From an uncultured Eubacterium sp. (GTDB lineage: Bacteria; Bacillota_A; Clostridia; Lachnospirales; Lachnospiraceae), in assembly GCA_948468465.1 (NCBI GenBank), contig CAOKJJ010000154.1, positions 1 through 12,526 on the forward strand: a stretch of DNA of 12,526 nt, written 5' to 3'. Shown here piece after piece: positions 9,192 to 12,526 of this stretch; the stretch's first letter is position 1, and the number at the start of each line of letters is the position of its first letter. Under the pieces are notes generated by a model. The model saw nothing but the letters and a program-made list of their open reading frames with translations, did not search any database and was not told where the DNA came from. The translations under genes were made by a program, and so were the position numbers.

Positions 9192-9634
9192 AGTTTCACC
9201 TCCCTTTCTATTGTATTAGTTTTGTCCGAAGACCCACCACCTTTTCCTGTTACTTTTATAAGCACTTTGTGCAATGCCGGCTGTAAATAAGCCGATATCT
9301 TTAAACCCATCACACCGATAAACAATGTAATAAGGTTACCAAGATCAAAATACATGGTAACTGTAAAAACAATTACAACTGCTGCATAACGCGCAATCCC
9401 TTTTGCAATAATTCTGGCCCTTGCCTTCTGCGGGTCGACAGCATCTACACTTTCAGCAATAATAAGCGCAATATGATAAGCCATCGCCATAGCTGTTACT
9501 ATGCCTATCCAAAGCCCGCTGCTGTAGCGCAGCTTGTCCGCCGCAAACCAGACGCCTGTAACCTGTATGATAATCCCATAAAGAAATATTCCAAACAGCA
9601 GTTCAGGAAGCGCTTCGTTTAAACGTCTGAACAT
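9188..9634 (-). CDS. atpI: ATP synthase accessory membrane protein, subunit I type
   Basis: The 148-residue hydrophobic protein has four likely membrane helices (about 11-32, 40-62, 82-98 and 100-118) and a charged C-terminal tail (KGGGSSDKTNTIEREVKL). Position and topology, directly upstream of atpB, fit the ATP synthase subunit I family. In other bacteria such proteins help assemble the c ring or have been linked to Mg2+ uptake for the enzyme; they are not part of the finished complex. Sequence conservation in this family is low, so the call rests mainly on context. AAGGAAGGA lies 11 bases before the ATG, and the last bases overlap the atpB start. Confidence 0.8.
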   Translation of the reverse strand: MFRRLNEALPELLFGIFLYGIIIQVTGVWFAADKLRYSSGLWIGIVTAMAMAYHIALIIAESVDAVDPQKARARIIAKGIARYAAVVIVFTVTMYFDLGNLITLFIGVMGLKISAYLQPALHKVLIKVTGKGGGSSDKTNTIEREVKL

Positions 9635-9658
9635 TTTAAAATGTATCCTTCCTTAATT

Positions 9659-9892
9659 TTATTCTTTGGATCCTTTTTGATCATCCTGATATATTTTTTT
9701 AGCCATTATAAAAATATTGCGGAAACCAGCCAGCGCTCCCATTAAAAACAGAGGAACCGTAATAACCGGCATATGAAATTTTTCACCAATCCAGACCCCA
9801 AATAACGTACAAAGGACAATAGGAACGATCATATTGATACCAAACTGCATCACCATTGTAAATGCCTGAAATACATTCCGTTTCTTTTTCAT
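9659..9892 (-). CDS. atpZ: AtpZ/AtpI-family small membrane protein
   Basis: The 77-residue protein has a basic N-terminus (MKKKRNVF), two membrane helices (about 13-35 and 41-59), the short linker GEKFHMP, and the charged end KKIYQDDQKGSKE. This is the layout of the AtpZ family (putative F0F1-ATPase Ca2+/Mg2+ transporter subunit), often the first gene of atp operons. I chose the ATG at 9892, where GAGGA is six bases upstream. The frame stays open to 9988, but that longer version would start inside or before the operon promoter, has no ribosome binding site, and would add a third hydrophobic stretch unlike the family. Confidence 0.85.
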   Translation of the reverse strand: MKKKRNVFQAFTMVMQFGINMIVPIVLCTLFGVWIGEKFHMPVITVPLFLMGALAGFRNIFIMAKKIYQDDQKGSKE

Positions 9893-9935
9893 AAAATTCC
9901 TCTTTCCTTGTAATACGCAGAAAAACACTAAGTAC

Positions 9936-9964
9936 ATTATAAGCACAAATTCATAAATTGTCCA
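9936..9964 (-). promoter_or_regulatory. Sigma-A promoter of the atp operon
   Basis: On the minus strand, TGGACA (9964-9959), exactly 17 bases, then TATAAT (9941-9936). The -10 is perfect and the -35 differs from consensus at one base. Transcription should begin near 9929, giving a leader of about 37 bases before the atpZ start. It lies between the upstream terminator and atpZ, as expected for an independent operon promoter. Confidence 0.85.
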
Positions 9965-10017
9965 TATTATTTTGGCAATTATTAACATTTAATTATAATT
10001 TTATGAATTCAATAATT

Positions 10018-10053
10018 AAAAAGGTACATCCTGAGTTATTCCCAAAATGTACC
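10018..10053 (-). terminator. Rho-independent terminator after the phosphatase-like gene
   Basis: On the minus strand, GGTACAT (10053-10047) pairs with ATGTACC (10029-10023) around a 17-base loop, followed by five T (10022-10018). It lies about 20 bases after the stop codon and separates the upstream unit from the atp promoter. Confidence 0.75.
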
Positions 10054-10073
10054 ACAATTATTCTCTCTGTCCA

Positions 10074-10532
10074 TTATAAACTCTGATTTAACATTACAGA
10101 TAATTTTTTTATAGATTTATATAGTGTCTCATAACAAATTCCATAGGACTGCAGTGTTCCTCCATATGGATCCATAATTTCCAGTTCATCACCCACAAGC
10201 TCTGTCAAAACCTCTACATTTTCCGGAACTGCATTTGCAAACATGTCCAAAATTTTTTGCTTGTCATTATTTTCCATTACAATTACAAGTGTATCTTTCG
10301 CAAAATCTTCTTCTTCCAGCTGGCTGGACATATAATTTTCTAAAGTAATCCCATTGCTAATCAATACAGCTTCCGCTTTCTGATTTAACGGTTCCGGAAA
10401 TAGCACAACGATTCCGCGCGCCTGTATATCAATAGGCTGTTTTAATGTACATTCTTTCAGTAATTCCGCTGCCATAGGAGCACGGCTGTTTCCTGCACTG
10501 TCAGCAAAAATAATTTTCTTACATGTATTCAT
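10074..10532 (-). CDS. Low-molecular-weight protein phosphatase homologue lacking the catalytic cysteine
   Basis: The 152-residue product aligns with the low-molecular-weight tyrosine/arginine phosphatase family over its whole length. The phosphate-binding loop, normally C-x5-R followed by S/T-P-M-A, reads DSAGNSRAPMA here: Asp11 (codon GAC) takes the place of the nucleophilic cysteine, while Arg17 is kept. The late catalytic-acid motif DPYGG (121-125) is also kept. It follows Sua5 as YwlE follows YwlC in Bacillus subtilis, so it probably descends from a YwlE-type protein-arginine or -tyrosine phosphatase. Without cysteine, the known thiol chemistry cannot work, so it may be a phosphoprotein-binding pseudophosphatase or use another mechanism. 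I place the start at ATG 10532, with GGGGTGAG just upstream; a TTG at 10559 lies inside the previous gene. Confidence 0.85.
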   Translation of the reverse strand: MNTCKKIIFADSAGNSRAPMAAELLKECTLKQPIDIQARGIVVLFPEPLNQKAEAVLISNGITLENYMSSQLEEEDFAKDTLVIVMENNDKQKILDMFANAVPENVEVLTELVGDELEIMDPYGGTLQSYGICYETLYKSIKKLSVMLNQSL

Positions 10533-10545
10533 ATACTCACCCCAA

Positions 10546-11604
10546 CTATTCCGCCACAATGATCTGATGCCCTGCAGCCTTTAACAAACGATTCATGATA
10601 GCCTGCCCCATCCGCAGCGTTGAAAAACTTTCCGAAAAAATAATATCCACATCAGACTCATCAAATTGTCTTAATATCTTATAGAGATTGTGCGCAATCA
10701 TTTCTTCTTCCCGTCTCTTGCCGATGCTGATGACTAATCCACAATCATAACATTCAGCTGTTTCTTCCGTACCAATAATTCCAACCTTTTTTCCTTGTTT
10801 CATCTTTTCTTGTGACAATTCATTTATCTTTTTAATCACATTTTCCCTCACACCTTCCACGACAATCATTTCTGCTTTCGGTGCGTAATGTCTGTATTTC
10901 ATACCTGGCGCCTTTGGTTTTATATTTTCGTCTTCTGCCAAAATACCAGGATCCATACGTACTTCACCGATAACCTTTGTAAGCATATCCACCGAAATAA
11001 ATCCAGGACGCAATACAACAGGAATATCCTCTGTCAAGTCTATAATTGTAGATTCTATGCCAATGCCAACCGCTCCCCCATCTAATATTAATGGTATTTT
11101 ATTTTTCAAATCCTCAAAAACATGCGCAGCCAATGTAGGACTTGGCCTTCCTGATGTATTAGCGCTTGGTGCGGCTATATATCCTCCGCCTTCCTGAATC
11201 AATGCCAGTGCGATTTTATTGGAAGGCATACGTACAGCTACTGTATCCATCCCTCCAGTCGTCTCATAAGGAACCTCAGCGCTTTTTTCCAATATCATAG
11301 TGAGCGGCCCCGGCCAAAATGCATCCGCCAAAAGCCTGGCCGCTTTCGGTATATATGCTGCGATTTTGTTCAAATCTTCAAAACGGCATATGTGAACAAT
11401 GAGTGGATTATCTGAAGGCCTGCCTTTTGCCGCGTATATTTTTCTCGATGCCTCCGGCTGAAGCGCGTCTGCTCCAAGGCCATATACAGTCTCTGTAGGA
11501 AAGGCTACCAATCCTCCTGTCCGAAGGATATGCCCTGCCTGTCTGATCGTGTTGATATCTATATCCGTTTCTGATAATTTTTTTACTACTGTTCTCTGCA
11601 TCAT
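10546..11604 (-). CDS. sua5: L-threonylcarbamoyladenylate synthase, two-domain Sua5/YwlC type
   Basis: This cytoplasmic enzyme makes threonylcarbamoyl-AMP from threonine, bicarbonate and ATP, the first step of the t6A37 modification of ANN-decoding tRNAs. The 352-residue product has an N-terminal YrdC domain (about 10-215, with PTETVYGLG 36-44, KGRP 60-63, WPGPLT 97-102, APSANTSG 145-152 and ESTIID 184-189). The linker APGMKYRHYAP (232-242) follows, then the C-terminal Sua5 domain (about 245-350). This is the long form rather than the single-domain TsaC. I prefer ATG 11604, with AAGGA seven bases upstream; an in-frame ATG at 11637 has its GGA directly abutting the start and is less likely. 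It follows the amidase by 39 bases and is probably co-transcribed with it. Confidence 0.95.
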   Translation of the reverse strand: MMQRTVVKKLSETDIDINTIRQAGHILRTGGLVAFPTETVYGLGADALQPEASRKIYAAKGRPSDNPLIVHICRFEDLNKIAAYIPKAARLLADAFWPGPLTMILEKSAEVPYETTGGMDTVAVRMPSNKIALALIQEGGGYIAAPSANTSGRPSPTLAAHVFEDLKNKIPLILDGGAVGIGIESTIIDLTEDIPVVLRPGFISVDMLTKVIGEVRMDPGILAEDENIKPKAPGMKYRHYAPKAEMIVVEGVRENVIKKINELSQEKMKQGKKVGIIGTEETAECYDCGLVISIGKRREEEMIAHNLYKILRQFDESDVDIIFSESFSTLRMGQAIMNRLLKAAGHQIIVAE

Positions 11605-11643
11605 TTTGTTATCCTTAACTGGATCCGTGAGATACATTCCTTT

Positions 11644-12366
11644 CTATTCTTCTGAATTTTTTACAGTATCCTGCTTGGTTTCATCTCTTCCAAGATATCT
11701 GTTTATACCCGTACAGATAGCGTTGACCATTTTTTGCTGATAATCTTCATCCGAAAGCTTTTCTGCTTCCTGCGGGTTGCTTAAAAATCCACATTCAACA
11801 ATGACGATCACAGAATCTGTCCTTTTCAATAAATAATAACTGTCATTTGCCTTCGCTTCTCTGTGGTTTTCTGTGTCAACCTGTTCAATTAACGTTTTCT
11901 GCAATATTTCCGCAAGCTTTTGACTTTCAGATGACGTTGTATAATAAAAAACCTGTGCTCCTTTAATTTCCGGGCTCGTATAACTGTTCTGATGAATGCT
12001 GATTGTCATCAGCGGTTTTTGTTCATTAATCAGATCACACCGTCTTTGCAAATCCTGTGCTTTTTTGTTACTGGCGCTTTCATCATATAATCCCTTGTCA
12101 TCTTCCCGTGTCATAACTACAGTCATTCCTGCATCTTCCAGTGTTTTTTTTAATTTTAATGCAATCTGCAAATTAATATCTTTTTCAAGTACACCATTCA
12201 CACCTATTTTCCCAGAATCAAACCCTCCATGACCAACATCCACGACAATACAATCTTTTTGTTTTTCCACCTGGCGTCCTGTTACGTAAACAGCGCTTGT
12301 CTTAGCCAATATGCAAGCACAGACAAGAATCACAACTGACATAACCAATTCCAATCTTTGTTTCAA
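11644..12366 (-). CDS. cwlD: N-acetylmuramoyl-L-alanine amidase, CwlD-like (Amidase_3)
   Basis: This zinc amidase cleaves the bond between N-acetylmuramic acid and the peptide stem of peptidoglycan. The 240-residue product has an N-terminal membrane anchor or signal helix (about 7-28) and then a single Amidase_3 domain. The metal and catalytic residues are visible: His46 (GHGG), Glu61 (LEKDINLQ), His125 (SIHQN) and Glu191 (VECGFLSNPQEAEKL). Size and layout match CwlD, which in spore formers helps make muramic-delta-lactam in the cortex. That role here is inferred, since other cell-wall amidases share the fold. The start is TTG at 12366 with GGAGG eight bases upstream. The short hydrophilic tail (KQDTVKNSEE) is not part of the domain. 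Confidence 0.9.
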   Translation of the reverse strand: MKQRLELVMSVVILVCACILAKTSAVYVTGRQVEKQKDCIVVDVGHGGFDSGKIGVNGVLEKDINLQIALKLKKTLEDAGMTVVMTREDDKGLYDESASNKKAQDLQRRCDLINEQKPLMTISIHQNSYTSPEIKGAQVFYYTTSSESQKLAEILQKTLIEQVDTENHREAKANDSYYLLKRTDSVIVIVECGFLSNPQEAEKLSDEDYQQKMVNAICTGINRYLGRDETKQDTVKNSEE

Positions 12367-12446
12367 GTTCTCTGCCTCCAGAGGTTTTATTACTATACAT
12401 ATGACAAAAGATCAGAATCATCCCTGTTTCTTATGATTATTGAAAA

Positions 12447-12526
12447 TTAATGAATATACTTGATAATTGTGTTCCAGACAGCTGGATCTTCCAGTCCAAG
12501 CTTCCAGAAAGAAGCTCCCGCAAATT
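12447..12526 (-). CDS. C-terminal end of a probable family 18 glycoside hydrolase (partial)
   Basis: Only the last 26 codons are in the window. The minus-strand frame reads FAGASFWKLGLEDPAVWNTI and ends with KYIH and a TAA stop. The pattern GxxFWKLGxExPxVW is typical of the last strand and helix of GH18 catalytic domains, such as those of LysM or spore-type peptidoglycan glucosaminidases. If correct, it would pair naturally with the neighbouring amidase as a second wall-active enzyme. The rest of the protein is outside the window, so the family assignment rests on this short tail alone. Confidence 0.6.
   Translation of the reverse strand, partial: FAGASFWKLGLEDPAVWNTIIKYIH

Noticed and set aside
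9893..9988. N-terminal extension of atpZ by 32 residues
   Set aside because: The extension covers the -10 and -35 promoter elements, has no ribosome binding site, and makes the protein longer than its family.
12367..12446. Promoter and terminator between the GH18 end and the amidase
   Set aside because: A TATAGT (-10-like) lacks an acceptable -35, and the AATCAT/ATGATT stem is only 6 weak pairs with four T nearby; neither is strong enough to list, so the amidase may be read from upstream.

Overview
The window looks like chromosomal DNA of a motile Gram-positive Clostridia-type bacterium, most likely a member of or close to the Lachnospiraceae. The grounds are moderate G+C in the genes with an A+T-rich intergenic region, strong GGAGG-type ribosome binding sites, the flagellin type, a CwlD-like amidase, and a Na+-type ATP synthase c subunit. 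Every gene I can support is on the minus strand, so the transcription order runs from high to low coordinates.

Reading in that direction: (i) 12447-12526 is the 3' end of a probable family 18 glycoside hydrolase. (ii) 12366 to 10074 is a compact set of three genes: a CwlD-like N-acetylmuramoyl-L-alanine amidase, a two-domain Sua5/YwlC threonylcarbamoyl-AMP synthase, and a low-molecular-weight phosphatase homologue whose catalytic cysteine is an aspartate. A hairpin terminator at 10018-10053 closes this unit. (iii) A near-consensus sigma-A promoter (-35 at 9959-9964, -10 at 9936-9941) starts a complete F1Fo ATP synthase operon, atpZ-atpI-atpB-atpE-atpF-atpH-atpA-atpG-atpD-atpC, ending in a 12-bp hairpin at 2701-2729. 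(iv) A single flagellin gene (2576-1266) follows as its own unit, with a sigma-28-like promoter and its own terminator. (v) The last 1.2 kb (1-1216) has no gene. It is a roughly 950-bp tract of about 19% G+C, bounded by two related, G+C-rich, hairpin-forming segments.

The operon encodes the whole rotary enzyme: a, c and b in the membrane, delta as stator link, and alpha, beta, gamma and epsilon as the catalytic head and rotor, with two small membrane accessory proteins first. The c subunit has the residues that bind Na+ in characterised Na+-translocating synthases, so coupling to a sodium gradient is plausible. The Sua5 - phosphatase - atp order matches the Bacillus subtilis ywlC-ywlE-atp neighbourhood, so this is an inherited core region rather than an island.

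Most of the window is ordinary. The parts that deserve a second look are the gene-free left end (two copies of a possible structured RNA or repeat around a very skewed A+T-rich tract), the cysteine-less phosphatase, and the Na+ signature in AtpE. I found no phage genes, transposases, CRISPR array, tRNA or rRNA.
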